Assembly (NCBI RefSeq): GCF_002975405.1 | Contig: NZ_PCPS01000003.1 | Coordinates: 62,001 to 126,000, forward strand | DNA length: 64,000 nt | Origin: Arthrobacter sp. MYb229 | GTDB taxonomy: Bacteria; Actinomycetota; Actinomycetes; Actinomycetales; Micrococcaceae | Direction of reading: 5' to 3' | The notes under the pieces: generated by a model | Told to the model about the DNA's origin: nothing | Database searches by the model: none | The model's input: the letters and a program-made list of their open reading frames with translations, nothing else | Shown: positions 17,553 through 26,656 of the stretch, in pieces | Numbering within the stretch: position 1 is the first letter of the stretch | How the letters are laid out: each line of letters opens with the position of its first letter | Translations under genes and position numbers: made by a program

Positions 17553-18361
17553 TTCAACGCCCCCGGACGCCACGCCCGCAGGCAAACCAGGACCAGTACC
17601 GCGGCCGCGAGCAACAACAACGAAAGCGCCACGGCTGATTCTCGTCCGGCGCCTGCCCCATTAAAAGCCGTATAGATTGCCAGTGGCATGGTCTGGGTGC
17701 GTCCCGGCGCATTGCCTGCGAAAAGCGCGGTAGCCCCAAACTCGCCCAGAGCCCTGGCGAAGCAGAGGATCATCCCGGCGAGCAACCCCGGTGCGGCCAA
17801 GGGCAGGCTGATTCGGGTCAGCACCATCCAGCGTCCGGCACCAAGCGTGGCCGCGGTCTGCTCATAGGCTGCGCCGCTGGTACGCAGGGTCCCTTCGACG
17901 GTGAGCACCAGAAAAGGCAGTGCGACAAACATTTGCGCCATCACCACCGCGGCGGTGGAAAACGGGAGGGTGAACCCCCAGAGCTGTTCCAGCAGCTGTC
18001 CAATGCCGCTAGTCCGGCCGAAGAGCAACAGCAGCGCGACTCCGCCGACCATAGGCGGGAGCACTAGGGGCACCGCCACCAAAGCACGGAGAACCTGCGC
18101 AACGTGCGGGGAGCTGCGGGCAATGAGCAGTGCCAGTGGCACTCCGAGCAGCGTGCACAGCACCGTAGCCAGCAGCCCGGTGCGCAGCGACAGGCCAAGG
18201 GCCTGCAAGGCCTGGGGGCTGGTCACATCCGCCCACAAGGTGCTCCAGGAGGCCTGCGTCAGCAATGCCATCAGGGGCAATACGAGCAAGGCCACAGCCA
18301 ATACGGCGGGCAGCAATACCAGGCTCGGCGCCCGGGTGCCGACATCTACTTGGGCGGTCAT
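17549..18361 (-). CDS. modB: Molybdate ABC transporter permease
   Basis: The 270-residue protein has six predicted membrane helices and the EAA loop that contacts ModC (EQTAATLGAGRWMVLTRISL). Upstream of the loop is the typical LPFSTAAVVMAQMFVALPF segment of molybdate and sulfate permeases. It overlaps modA upstream and modC downstream by 4 bases each, so the three are translated as one coupled operon. Confidence 0.94.
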   Translation of the reverse strand: MTAQVDVGTRAPSLVLLPAVLAVALLVLPLMALLTQASWSTLWADVTSPQALQALGLSLRTGLLATVLCTLLGVPLALLIARSSPHVAQVLRALVAVPLVLPPMVGGVALLLLFGRTSGIGQLLEQLWGFTLPFSTAAVVMAQMFVALPFLVLTVEGTLRTSGAAYEQTAATLGAGRWMVLTRISLPLAAPGLLAGMILCFARALGEFGATALFAGNAPGRTQTMPLAIYTAFNGAGAGRESAVALSLLLLAAAVLVLVCLRAWRPGALK

Positions 18362-19173
18362 TTCTGCTCGGTCTTCAGCTGTGCGGAGGTCGACGGGCTT
18401 CCGAAGCCGTATTCGCTCATCACCTGTTGTCCATGCTCGCTCAGGACATAGTCCACGAACACTTCGGCAGCCTCGCGCTTGGCAACTTCCTGTTCGTCAT
18501 CGCTGGCATTGTCGACTACCGAGATGGGATACGAGTTGACGACCTTGTGAGCGTCGGGAGGAATAATGCTTTCCACGGTCGGCTCATTGGCAATTTCCGT
18601 GCGGTATACCAGCCCCGCGTCAGCTTCCCCGGTGGCAACCTTGACCAGTACGGTGCCTACGTTCTGTTCCAGGCTTGCAGCTTCAACCTGCACGCCGGCA
18701 AGATCTAGCAATTTCTTGGCCGCGGAGCCACAAGGCACTTCGGGAGCGCAGAGCACCGTGGTGGCTTTTGCCAGGTCCGCCAGCTCATTGATATTGCCCG
18801 GGTTCCCATGGGGAACGGCAATCACCAGCGTGTTGGTAGCGAAGATGCTCGCGGTGGTCGCCAAGCCGGCTTCTTGGACCGCGTCCATGTTGGGTTCATC
18901 TGCGGAGGCAAAAACATCTGTTGGCGCTCCGGCGAGGATCTGCGTCGCAAGCGTTGAGGAGCCGTCGTAGCTAATGTCGGAGAGCAGAATTTCGGGGTGC
19001 TGCTCCCGGAATTCCTGAGCCAACTGTTCGAAGGGCTCATGCAATGAGGTTGCTGCCGAAATGTTGATTTGGGTCTGCGGCTGTGCGGCGTTTTCCATCC
19101 CGCCATTAGCTGCGCATGAGCTTAATGCCAGAACAAGAAGTCCGGCTAACGCCAGCGTTGGGCGTAGTTGCAT
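18358..19173 (-). CDS. modA: Molybdate-binding lipoprotein
   Basis: The 271-residue binding protein has a lipoprotein signal peptide (LVLALSSC, lipidated C20) and a ModA core: INISAATSLHEPFEQLA, SYDGSSTLATQILAGAPTDVFASAD and the GEADAGLVYRTE segment near the C-terminus. It captures molybdate or tungstate outside the membrane and hands it to ModB. The start at 19173 is preferred over 19188 because GAAGGAG lies 6 bases upstream. It is the first gene of modABC. Confidence 0.94.
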   Translation of the reverse strand: MQLRPTLALAGLLVLALSSCAANGGMENAAQPQTQINISAATSLHEPFEQLAQEFREQHPEILLSDISYDGSSTLATQILAGAPTDVFASADEPNMDAVQEAGLATTASIFATNTLVIAVPHGNPGNINELADLAKATTVLCAPEVPCGSAAKKLLDLAGVQVEAASLEQNVGTVLVKVATGEADAGLVYRTEIANEPTVESIIPPDAHKVVNSYPISVVDNASDDEQEVAKREAAEVFVDYVLSEHGQQVMSEYGFGSPSTSAQLKTEQK

Positions 19174-19601
19174 GCTCGGCTCCTTCAAAAACGGTACTTT
19201 GCCATGCTACCGCCGATGTCGCGCGCGTCACGAGTTATTTCCGCGCCGACTTCACGATCCATCACAGTTGCTCGTCCGAGGATGCCGGCACGGCCTGCGG
19301 CCGCGTGTCGCTAAGCCGAGGTGCGGCCATCTCGCCGGCGGTGCCGTACAAATTACAACTCTCGAACGGTTATCACTGTGCGGCGAGCTGGCGCATATGT
19401 TTTCAGGCTCTGGCTCGATGGCGGAAACCCCGTATTGCCGGGCCGCGCCGACACCCGCGGCGGTGGCTGACCCGGACACGGAAATGCGCCGCAGCTAGAG
19501 ATATCATGTGACTGGCTGCTGCCGCTGGCGGTTTGCTGGGAGTGGCAAAATCAGGCGTTTTCGAAGCTCTCTGGATCTAGGACTTAGCGGAAATTGGCGA
19601 C
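19174..19601. other. Non-coding region upstream of modA
   Basis: About 430 bases between modA (minus) and a small plus-strand ORF. I see no gene here and no arrangement that I can confidently call a Moco riboswitch or a ModE-type operator. Any modABC promoter must lie at the left end of this stretch. Confidence 0.4.
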
Positions 19602-19775
19602 ATGAAGAAATCCACGGTTTCACCCACAACTGCCTCGGTGCTCGCGGCGCTTTTCCTGCTCGTGGGTGTTTGGCAGTTGGCGACCGGCACGGTTTGGCCA
19701 GGCGGTGCGATGCTGGCGCTTGCTTCCTTGTGGGTTGTTGTCGCTGTGCGCCAAGCCAGAAAACCACCGGTCTAA
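19602..19775 (+). CDS. Small two-helix membrane protein
   Basis: This 57-residue ORF starts MKKSTVSPTTASVLAALFLL. It has two hydrophobic helices, at residues 10-29 and 33-49, joined by a short TGTVWPGG turn, and ends with the basic tail RQARKPPV. The only ribosome-site candidate is a weak GGAA/GGCG upstream. A positive N-terminus, two clean helices and a basic tail make it look real, but I do not recognise a family. It sits between modA and moaE, both on the other strand. Confidence 0.55.
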   Translation: MKKSTVSPTTASVLAALFLLVGVWQLATGTVWPGGAMLALASLWVVVAVRQARKPPV

Positions 19776-19867
19776 GAGAATATCCCTCGTGGTTGGCGGC
19801 AGATCTAGCTTTGCTGCCACCTCAGCCGCGCCGAGAAGACTGAAACCGGTGGCTGATGTCTCCGTGC

Positions 19868-20290
19868 TTAGAGACCCACCCATTGACTGGTTCCCGCTTC
19901 GAAATGCTGACGCTTCCAGATCGGCACCTCGTGCTTGATGCGCTCAACCAAAGCCTCGATGGCGGCGAAGGCCTCACCACGGTGCGCGGCGGCGGACGCC
20001 GCGACCAAGGCGGCGTCGCCAATTTTCAGTTCCCCCACGCGGTGCACCGCCGCCATACGCACCCCGGAGCGTTCCTGCTCTTCGGCCAGGATCTTGGCCA
20101 GAAACTCTTCGGCCTGCGGGTGGCTTGAGTAGTCCAGTCCCAGGACCTTTTCGCCGCCGTCATGGTTGCGTACGATGCCATGGAACATCACCACCGCTCC
20201 GGCGTCCGGACCGTCCACCGCCGCTCGAACCGCGGACTCATCGATGGCCTCAGTGCTGATGCGGGCTAGTGAATTGTTCAACTCGGTCAT
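19868..20290 (-). CDS. moaE: Molybdopterin synthase catalytic subunit
   Basis: The 140-residue protein transfers sulfur from MoaD thiocarboxylate to cPMP to make molybdopterin. Typical motifs are VVMFHGIVRNHDGG, YSSHPQAEEFLAKI and the catalytic-lysine region ERIKHEVPIWKRQHF. The start has AAGGAG 6 bases upstream and overlaps the moeZ stop (ATGA). Its partner moaD is on the opposite strand across the divergent promoter. Confidence 0.95.
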   Translation of the reverse strand: MTELNNSLARISTEAIDESAVRAAVDGPDAGAVVMFHGIVRNHDGGEKVLGLDYSSHPQAEEFLAKILAEEQERSGVRMAAVHRVGELKIGDAALVAASAAAHRGEAFAAIEALVERIKHEVPIWKRQHFEAGTSQWVGL

Positions 20291-21501
20291 GAGTTCTCCT
20301 TCAAGCTGTCTGTTGATGCCTCCGCGGCATCTGTCGCGGTGAATTCCGGGGCAAGCGGGGCGAACTCGTGAATACCACCTGAAAGGTAGCGCACCGGCAC
20401 CCCGCGCTTGGCTAATAGCTGTGCGGCACGGATGGATCGGGGGTCACGGGCGCAATAGACAATCAGCTCGCCGCTACCGGGCAGGACCAATGCTTGCTCC
20501 GCTTGGGAAGCCGCTTCAAGCTCATCCAACGGCACAAACTGGGATCCGGCGATGCGCAGCTGTTCGCGTTCTGCCAGGGTCCGCACGTCAAGCAGACGCG
20601 GGGCATCACCGGAACGCATCATTCCCGCAAGTTCGGAGGCCGAGATCGCCTCGGGTTGCGGTTCCGCTCCGGCACAGAATAGTTCGTAGTCGATCAATTC
20701 GCTCACCGGTTTTCCTTGCGGGTCACGGCCGTAGGCGATTTCCCTGGTGCGGCCGGCGAGCGCGTCATAGATCAGCACCCGGCCAATGAGCAGGTCCCCC
20801 AGTCCGGTAATCACCTTCAACGTTTCGGTGGCCAGCAAGGAACCAACCGTTCCGCATAGCCCCGGCAGCACCCCGCCGACGGCACAGTTCACCACGGTGC
20901 CCGGCTCCGGCGGACTCGGGAACAGATCCCGGTAGCCCGGGCCGTACGCATGCCAAGCCACGCTGACCTGCCCATGATGGGCGAGGATGGATCCCCAGAT
21001 CAACGGAATCCCGCTGATCTGAGCCGCATCATTAACCAGGTAGCGGGTAGGAAAATTATCGCTCCCATCAACTACCAGGTCGTAGCCGGCAAAGATCTCC
21101 AAGGCGTTCTCGGCGGTCAACCGCAGGTTGTGTTCAACAACCGTAATGCTCGGGTCCAGCGCCTTGGCCGCCTGCGCCAAAGAGGAGGTCTTAGCGACAC
21201 CGAGGTTCGCCGTGGTGTGCGCAACCTGCCGATGCAGATTCGAAAGCTCGACCACATCGTCATCCACCAGCCCGATGGTCCCCACCCCGGCGCCGACCAG
21301 ATACGGCACGCTCGCGCACCCCAGTCCACCGGCGCCGATGACCAAAACCCGCGCGTGGGCAAGCCTGCGTTGGGACTCGAAACCGAAGCCGGGCAATGAG
21401 AGCTGCCGCTGGGCACGAGCGCGCTGTTCGTCGTTGAGTTCCGCGCCCACCTGCACCGCGGCAGGAGGCGTGGCACCACCCGGAGATACGCTTTGATTCA
21501 T
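20287..21501 (-). CDS. moeZ: MoaD-activating adenylyltransferase/sulfurtransferase with rhodanese domain
   Basis: The 404-residue protein has an E1-like adenylation domain (residues 30-270: VLVIGAGGLGCASVPYL, DDDVVELSNLHRQV, VDGSDNFPTRYLVND) and a C-terminal rhodanese domain (residues 295-385) with active cysteine in LIVYCARDPRS. It adenylates and then sulfurates the C-terminal glycine of MoaD-like carriers. The layout matches actinobacterial MoeZ. Zinc-type CxxC pairs of E. coli MoeB are not evident. The gene may also serve other sulfur carriers. Confidence 0.92.
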   Translation of the reverse strand: MNQSVSPGGATPPAAVQVGAELNDEQRARAQRQLSLPGFGFESQRRLAHARVLVIGAGGLGCASVPYLVGAGVGTIGLVDDDVVELSNLHRQVAHTTANLGVAKTSSLAQAAKALDPSITVVEHNLRLTAENALEIFAGYDLVVDGSDNFPTRYLVNDAAQISGIPLIWGSILAHHGQVSVAWHAYGPGYRDLFPSPPEPGTVVNCAVGGVLPGLCGTVGSLLATETLKVITGLGDLLIGRVLIYDALAGRTREIAYGRDPQGKPVSELIDYELFCAGAEPQPEAISASELAGMMRSGDAPRLLDVRTLAEREQLRIAGSQFVPLDELEAASQAEQALVLPGSGELIVYCARDPRSIRAAQLLAKRGVPVRYLSGGIHEFAPLAPEFTATDAAEASTDSLKENS

Positions 21502-21561
21502 ACTGGGATCCTACGTGTTAATCGTCTTACCTGCCCGCTACGCACAAGATAGCATGGAGAT

Positions 21562-21831
21562 ATGACCTCGATCTTGATCCGTTACTTCGCCGCCGCCGCC
21601 CAGGCCGCCGGCGCCGAAGAGGAGCATTGGCCAACCGTAACAACGCTCGCGGAATTACGCGCCGAACTCCAGGAAAAGTACGGCCAAGAGATGGCAAAAG
21701 TACTCAACTCCGGAAGTTTCTTGGTCAACGGCACGGTCCGCCGCGATACCGGTGCGCTGCGCACCGCCGGGGATGAAGCAGACAGCAAACCGCTGACCGT
21801 TGATGTGCTTCCACCGTTCGCCGGCGGGTAA
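21562..21831 (+). CDS. moaD: Molybdopterin synthase sulfur carrier subunit
   Basis: The 89-residue ubiquitin-fold protein ends in PPFAGG, the diglycine tail that MoeZ adenylates and converts to a thiocarboxylate. Length and the LIRYFAAAAQAAG start are typical. GGAG lies very close to the ATG. It heads the plus-strand moaD-moeA-moaC-mog operon, divergent from moeZ-moaE with only 60 bases between. Confidence 0.94.
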   Translation: MTSILIRYFAAAAQAAGAEEEHWPTVTTLAELRAELQEKYGQEMAKVLNSGSFLVNGTVRRDTGALRTAGDEADSKPLTVDVLPPFAGG

Positions 21832-21840
21832 TCACCCTTC

Positions 21841-23103
21841 ATGAGTTGTACTCTCGAATCCCACCGCATCCATGTGCGTGATCTGCTGGTGCCAATGCTG
21901 CAGCGCCTTCACGGCGAAGCGCCGGAACTATTGAGCATTGGCCACCCTGCGCTCGCCGGTCGGGTCACCGCCGCGCGAATCACCGCCGTGCTGCCGATCC
22001 CCGCCTTTACCAATTCGCAGATGGACGGCTACGCCCTTCACTCGCAGCAGCTCGCCGCGGCCAGTAGTCAATCCCCGTTGACCTTCCCGCTCCGTTTCAC
22101 CGCCGCGGCCGGCGACCCGCGATTGAAGCTTGAACCCGGTACCGTCATCCCGGTGATGACCGGCGCTCCCATCCCCTACGGGGCAGATACCGTGGTTCCC
22201 ATCGAGGAGACGGTTTCAGCAGCTTTCCCTGTGCTGGTTCGGGCAGGAGCCGGCACGCCGTGCGGCACGGCCACCTTTACACGGCCGAGCGGCGCGGGGC
22301 GTTTCATCCGCGAGGCCGGCGAACAACTGGCCGGCGGCGCGGTCGTGGCCGAGGCCGGCGAGTTGCTGACCCCCACCTTGATAGGCGCGCTGGCGGCCAG
22401 CGGCGTGCATCAAGTTCCGGTGCAAGCTCGGCCACAGGTGCTGCTGTGCACCACCGGCGACGAGCTGGCCGCCCCCGGTTCCGAGGTCGCGGCGGCTCGC
22501 ATCCCGGATGCCAATAGCCCGATGCTCGCCGCCCTCTTGCGGGACTACGGTGCCGAGGTCTCGGTGGCACGTTTGCCCGATGATCCGCAGGCTTTCTCAG
22601 AACATCTCTTGAAGCATGCCGCGCAGGCTGACTTGCTGCTCACCGTTGGCGGGATCAGTGCCGGGGCATTCGAAGTAGTTCGCCAGGTGCTCGAACCCCT
22701 GGGCGGCGACTTCCACCATGTGGCGATGCAACCCGGTGGGCCCCAGGGACATGCGAGCTTGGAAAACCCAGATGGTTCGCGTACCCCGGTACTCTGCTTC
22801 CCCGGGAACCCGGTCAGCGCGCTGCTTTCCGCCGAGCTCTTCCTCGCCCCGTTGCTGCGCGCCTTCGCAGCACTTCCACAGCCGCGGGCAACGCGCGGAG
22901 TGCTTGCCCATGAGGTCAGCTCCCCCGAGTCCAAACATCAGGTGCGCCGCGCGATGCTGGCAGATGGGCAGGTCACCGTGCTCGCTCCGGGCTCGCACCT
23001 GATCCATGATCTTGCCCGAGCCGATGCGCTAGTCCATCTACCGGTGGGGCTGACCCATTTGCCCGCCGGCGCAGAAATTGAAACCTGGAGCTTTAATGTC
23101 TGA
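21841..23103 (+). CDS. MoeA-like molybdotransferase (second copy, altered active-site residues)
   Basis: The 420-residue protein has the MoeA architecture ([52 protein letters not shown]). Two positions differ from the usual motifs: RxxGED reads REAGEQ, and GGVSxGxxD reads GGISAGAFE. By eye these correspond to E. coli MoeA Asp142 and Asp259, near the active cleft. It may have reduced or different activity, or be a normal actinobacterial paralogue. It starts 9 bases after moaD and overlaps moaC by 8 bases. Confidence 0.88.
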   Translation: MSCTLESHRIHVRDLLVPMLQRLHGEAPELLSIGHPALAGRVTAARITAVLPIPAFTNSQMDGYALHSQQLAAASSQSPLTFPLRFTAAAGDPRLKLEPGTVIPVMTGAPIPYGADTVVPIEETVSAAFPVLVRAGAGTPCGTATFTRPSGAGRFIREAGEQLAGGAVVAEAGELLTPTLIGALAASGVHQVPVQARPQVLLCTTGDELAAPGSEVAAARIPDANSPMLAALLRDYGAEVSVARLPDDPQAFSEHLLKHAAQADLLLTVGGISAGAFEVVRQVLEPLGGDFHHVAMQPGGPQGHASLENPDGSRTPVLCFPGNPVSALLSAELFLAPLLRAFAALPQPRATRGVLAHEVSSPESKHQVRRAMLADGQVTVLAPGSHLIHDLARADALVHLPVGLTHLPAGAEIETWSFNV

Positions 23104-23584
23104 GAACCAACGCCTCACCCACCTGCGCGCCGATGGCACGTCCCACATGGTGGATGTCAGCGACAAGACCGTCACCAAGCGGGTGGCCACGGCCGAGGCG
23201 CTGTTCGTTACCCGCCCCGATGTCATCGAGCAGCTGATGAGCGGGAACCTGCCCAAAGGCGAGGCGCTGGGCACCGCCCGCGTGGCAGGCATCATGGCGG
23301 CTAAGCGCACCTGGGAACTGGTGCCGCTGTGCCACCCGTTGCCGATCTCCAAGGTATCGGTGGACTTTACGGCCGAGGCAGACACCGTGCGCATCACCGC
23401 ACAGGTCACCACCAAGGGGGTCACCGGGGTGGAAATGGAAGCACTAACCGCTGCCAGCGTCGCGGCCTTGACCCTGTATGACATGACCAAGGCGGTAGAC
23501 AAGCACGCCGAAGTCACCGGCATCAAGGTGCTGTCCAAGTCCGGCGGAAAGAGCGGGGACTGGACTCGTGACAATGAGCGGTAA
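23096..23584 (+). CDS. moaC: Cyclic pyranopterin monophosphate synthase
   Basis: The 162-residue enzyme makes cPMP from the 3',8-cyclo-GTP product of MoaA. Signature segments are [18 protein letters not shown] and [20 protein letters not shown]. The start at 23096 has GGAG five bases upstream; the in-frame ATG at 23078 lies deep in moeA. It overlaps moeA (8 bases) and mog (up to 17 bases), so translation is coupled. MoaA, which supplies its substrate, is not encoded in the window. Confidence 0.95.
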   Translation: MSENQRLTHLRADGTSHMVDVSDKTVTKRVATAEALFVTRPDVIEQLMSGNLPKGEALGTARVAGIMAAKRTWELVPLCHPLPISKVSVDFTAEADTVRITAQVTTKGVTGVEMEALTAASVAALTLYDMTKAVDKHAEVTGIKVLSKSGGKSGDWTRDNER

Positions 23585-24074
23585 AGTCCCCGGTGACCGA
23601 GCCGCGGTCGTTGTTGCCTCGACCAGCTGCGCGGCCGGAACCGCCACGGACAAGACGGGCCCGGTCATTGCCCGGTGGCTCGTCGAACGCGGCTTTGCTG
23701 CCGCCCAGCCGCTGGTGGCCGCCGATGGGCTGCCGGTGCGCGTTGCCGTGGAAGAGCAGCTTGCCGCCGGAGCCCGCGTGGTGGTGGTCACCGGAGGAAC
23801 CGGAGTTTCCCCGGATGATCAGTCACCTGAGATGGTTGCCCCGCTGCTGGATGTGCAGCTACCCGGGATCATCGAGGCCATCCGCCGGCGCGGCGAAGCG
23901 ATGACCCCGATGGCGATCATGACCCGTGGCGTCGCCGGATTCGCCGGGAACAGTTTTGTGCTGACCCTGCCCGGATCCACCGGTGGCGTGGCCGATGGTC
24001 TGGCCGTGCTGGACCCTATTTTGAATCACCTCTTGGACCAGCGCAGCGGTGCTCGCGAACATGGTCCGCGCTAA
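23568..24074 (+). CDS. mog: MogA/MoaB-type molybdopterin adenylyltransferase
   Basis: The 168-residue protein adenylates molybdopterin before molybdate insertion by MoeA. Motifs [16 protein letters not shown] and [12 protein letters not shown] are the substrate-binding loops of this fold. The start could be GTG at 23568 or ATG at 23574; both lie inside the end of moaC. Length suits the MoaB/MogA family, and I cannot tell the two apart by eye. Confidence 0.92.
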   Translation: MTMSGKVPGDRAAVVVASTSCAAGTATDKTGPVIARWLVERGFAAAQPLVAADGLPVRVAVEEQLAAGARVVVVTGGTGVSPDDQSPEMVAPLLDVQLPGIIEAIRRRGEAMTPMAIMTRGVAGFAGNSFVLTLPGSTGGVADGLAVLDPILNHLLDQRSGAREHGPR

Positions 24075-24104
24075 TTTGCACCTACTGGCAGGAAAGGCCA
24101 CCCG

Positions 24105-24314
24105 TTGAGCGTTGAAGCCGGCATTTACGAACATTTTAAGGGGCAGCGCTACGAGGTGCTGGCCGTGGGCAGGCACAGTGAAACCGAGGAATCGCTGGTG
24201 TTCTATCGCAAGCTCTACGATGACTACAGCTTTTGGGCCCGACCGCTGTCAATGTTCGAGGAAGTGGTAGAGCGCGAGGGCTATCGCGGGCCGCGTTTCA
24301 ACCGGATCGCCTAG
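24105..24314 (+). CDS. DUF1653 family small protein
   Basis: The 69-residue protein (GIYEHFKGQRYEVLAVGRHS ... FWARPLSMFEEVV) matches DUF1653, a short beta-rich domain of unknown function. The start is TTG at 24105, supported by AGGAAAGG about 8 bases upstream. It follows mog by 30 bases and may be the last gene of that transcript. A link to the cofactor pathway is not established. Confidence 0.85.
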   Translation: MSVEAGIYEHFKGQRYEVLAVGRHSETEESLVFYRKLYDDYSFWARPLSMFEEVVEREGYRGPRFNRIA

Positions 24315-24415
24315 CTGCTGCAGCAGTGCAGTTGCCTTAGGCGAATTGGCCACATCTTAGGTTCGGCTCAGCACCCGATGCCTAGCACGGTTGCGGAAAT
24401 TTGATTCTTGGACGG

Positions 24416-24450
24416 GCCTCCGGCGAAGGGCTCTTCGAAGTTCCGGAGGC
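24416..24450. repeat. Compound hairpin in non-coding DNA
   Basis: GCCTCCGG at 24416-24423 pairs with CCGGAGGC at 24443-24450, enclosing a second stem CGAAG-GGCT-CTTCG. No T run follows on either strand. It could slow or end transcription from the moa operon. The rest of 24315-24540 shows nothing that I can identify. Confidence 0.4.
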
Positions 24451-24544
24451 ATCCACTGGTCCAACCGGTGATCATGCGCCGGAGTTGGTAGAACACTGGT
24501 ACGTCGACGTCACCCCGTCGTAATTCATGGTTTGAAGCTACACA

Positions 24545-24583
24545 TAAAATTTGCCCCGGAACCCTCATGGCTCCGGGGCAAAT
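24545..24583 (-). terminator. Rho-independent terminator of the gntP operon
   Basis: A 12-base perfect stem (ATTTGCCCCGGA at 24549-24560 with TCCGGGGCAAAT at 24572-24583) is followed on the minus strand by TTTTATG. It lies 18 bases past the GntP stop. Confidence 0.9.
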
Positions 24584-24601
24584 CAAAGTCCGCTTCCCTA
24601 G

Positions 24602-25996
24602 CTAAGACACGATCGCAAATAGTGTCGCGGCCACGGCGAAACCAACCACCGACAGAACTGTCTCCAGCACCGTCCAGGTTTTCAAAGTGTCCTTGACCGA
24701 CATGTTGAAGTACTTGGCAATAATCCAGAAGCCACCGTCGTTGACATGGCTGGCAATGATGGAACCGGAAGAAATCGCAATGACGATCAGCGCCAGCTGG
24801 GGTTGGCTGAAATCACCGGATGCCATAGTCGGGGCAAGGATGCCGCTCGTTGTCACGATAGCCACGGTGGCAGAACCCTGCGCGATGCGCATACCGCAGG
24901 AAATTACGTAGGCCGACAATATCAGCGGTAGGCCTGCTTGTGACAGCGAACCGGCTACGGCTTGCCCCACGCCAGTGGCGGCCAATACCGCACCGAAGAA
25001 CGCGCCAGCACCCACCACGAGCAGGATCATGCCTACCGGGCGCAGCGACTCGCCGGTGACCTTTGAAAGTTCCGCACGGGTCATCCCCCGCCGGGTACCA
25101 AGAATCCACATGGCTAGCAACACCGCGATTGTCAGTGCGATAGCTGGATTTCCGGTGAAGATCAGCAGGTCTTTCAGCCACCCTTCCGGCAGTAGAACAT
25201 TGCCGAAGGTTGCGCACAGGATTAGCACCATCGGCAGGCCAATGGCTAAGGAAACACTGCCAATTCCAGGTGCCTGCAGCTGAGATCCTTCCTTGGTATT
25301 GCGCACGTGCTCACCTGGCACCTCAACATGCACGCGAGCACCGATCCAGCGTCCCCACATGATGCCTGAAGCAAACCATGCCGGGATACCACAAGCCAGC
25401 CCCATAACAATGATCCAGCCTAGGGAGACGCCAAAGAACCCGGCGGCTGCCACCGGACCCGGATGCGGCGGCAGGAAGGCATGCGTCACGGACAAGCCTG
25501 CCAGAAGCGGCAAGGCGTACAGCGCGAGCGAACGTCCCCCGCGAACCGCGGCAACGTAGACCAATGGCGCCAAGACGAAAATACCGATGTCGAAAAATAC
25601 CGGAATACCCAATAGGAAACCGGTAACGCCCATGGCCACAGGCGTCCCCTTCTCGCCGAAAACCTTGATCAGCCTGTCCAGCAGAACTTGCGCGCCGCCA
25701 GAGTGTTCAAGGATGGCGCCCAACACGGTACCCAGACCGATAATCAGGGTGATGTGGCCCAGAATGCCGGCGAAGCCCTTTTCGATCAAGGCGTCTGAGG
25801 CTTTGACCGGGGTTCCGACTAGATCTGTCAGGGAGACTCCGCCGACAAGGGCGACGAGCACACCGGTAGCCACCAGGGCAATAAAAGGTTCAATTTTGGA
25901 CTTGATGATCAGGGTTAGCAGCAGGGCGATGCCAGCAGCGGCCAGCAACAGCAGGCCGAGTGTATCGTGTCTGAGCCATTCAAGGAATGTGGCCAC
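24602..25996 (-). CDS. GntP family sugar-acid:H+ symporter
   Basis: The 464-residue protein has 12-14 membrane helices and the GntP/GntT hallmarks LGIPVFFDIGIFVLAPL, HAFLPPHPGPVAAA, GSATVAIVTTSGI and ASHVNDGGFWIIAKYF. The family imports gluconate, other aldonates, and in some cases D-serine or glycerate. Being the last gene of an operon with an Eda aldolase, an amidohydrolase and a PLP deaminase, it most likely imports the substrate of that pathway. The start is GTG at 25996, with GAGGTGG upstream. A clear terminator follows. Confidence 0.92.
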   Translation of the reverse strand: MATFLEWLRHDTLGLLLLAAAGIALLLTLIIKSKIEPFIALVATGVLVALVGGVSLTDLVGTPVKASDALIEKGFAGILGHITLIIGLGTVLGAILEHSGGAQVLLDRLIKVFGEKGTPVAMGVTGFLLGIPVFFDIGIFVLAPLVYVAAVRGGRSLALYALPLLAGLSVTHAFLPPHPGPVAAAGFFGVSLGWIIVMGLACGIPAWFASGIMWGRWIGARVHVEVPGEHVRNTKEGSQLQAPGIGSVSLAIGLPMVLILCATFGNVLLPEGWLKDLLIFTGNPAIALTIAVLLAMWILGTRRGMTRAELSKVTGESLRPVGMILLVVGAGAFFGAVLAATGVGQAVAGSLSQAGLPLILSAYVISCGMRIAQGSATVAIVTTSGILAPTMASGDFSQPQLALIVIAISSGSIIASHVNDGGFWIIAKYFNMSVKDTLKTWTVLETVLSVVGFAVAATLFAIVS

Positions 25997-26023
25997 GGTG
26001 CCACCTCGTTTCTAAGCTATTAA

Positions 26024-26656
26024 TTATCCGAGTGAAGAGGTAAATTTTTGTGCGCGTTGGGTGATCTGCTCCCATGCGCCTTCGGCTACTAACGTTGGAT
26101 GCACGACGGAGGTTCCGCAGCATACCGCTAGCGCCCCGGCGGCTAAGAAATCCGCCGCATTCTGCTCGTTGATGCCGCCAGATGGCAGCAATTTCAACTC
26201 TGGGAAGGGACCCAGCAGATCCTTGAGATATCCCGGCCCCACATGACGAGCTGGGAAAATCTTCACGATTTCGCTACCTAGATCAACAGCCTGGGCAACT
26301 TCGGTGGGAGTGAGCGCTCCAAGGCTGAAGGGCACTTGGCGTTCTCGAGCTACCGCGGCGACCTCGGTGCGTAGCCCCGGGGTGACCAGGAACTGGGCCC
26401 CGGCATCCAACGCGGCCTCTGCCTGTGCGGCGCTGAGCACCGTTCCCACGCCAATCATGACCCCGTGCTCCTGTGCGGTATCTGCCACACGGCGGATGTG
26501 CTCCAGTACATTCGGGGTGGTGAACGTCAATTCCATGGTGCGGATTCCTCCGCGAGCCAGTGCCCCCGCTAGTTCCGCAGCGTCCGAGATGCGCTCCGCG
26601 CGCACCACTGCAAGGGTCTTGTCTGCTGCTAGCAGCTGGTTCAAAGTAGTTGTCAT
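26024..26656 (-). CDS. eda: KDPG/KHG aldolase
   Basis: The 210-residue class I aldolase splits 2-keto-3-deoxy-6-phosphogluconate into pyruvate and glyceraldehyde-3-phosphate. Key residues are the Schiff-base lysine K132 in SEIVKIFPA and the acid/base glutamate E42 in RTMELTFTTPN; LPSGGINEQNAADFL is the phosphate-binding region. It overlaps the amidohydrolase stop (ATGA). The divergent KDG-type kinase would supply its phosphorylated substrate. Confidence 0.92.
   Translation of the reverse strand: MTTTLNQLLAADKTLAVVRAERISDAAELAGALARGGIRTMELTFTTPNVLEHIRRVADTAQEHGVMIGVGTVLSAAQAEAALDAGAQFLVTPGLRTEVAAVARERQVPFSLGALTPTEVAQAVDLGSEIVKIFPARHVGPGYLKDLLGPFPELKLLPSGGINEQNAADFLAAGALAVCCGTSVVHPTLVAEGAWEQITQRAQKFTSSLG

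Noticed and set aside
19174-19601. A possible Moco riboswitch or ModE site upstream of modA
   Set aside because: I could not find a convincing conserved core or a paired palindrome. A covariance-model search would be decisive.
24368-24586. A 72-codon minus-strand frame before the gntP terminator
   Set aside because: It runs into the gntP terminator hairpin and has no recognisable motif or ribosome site.
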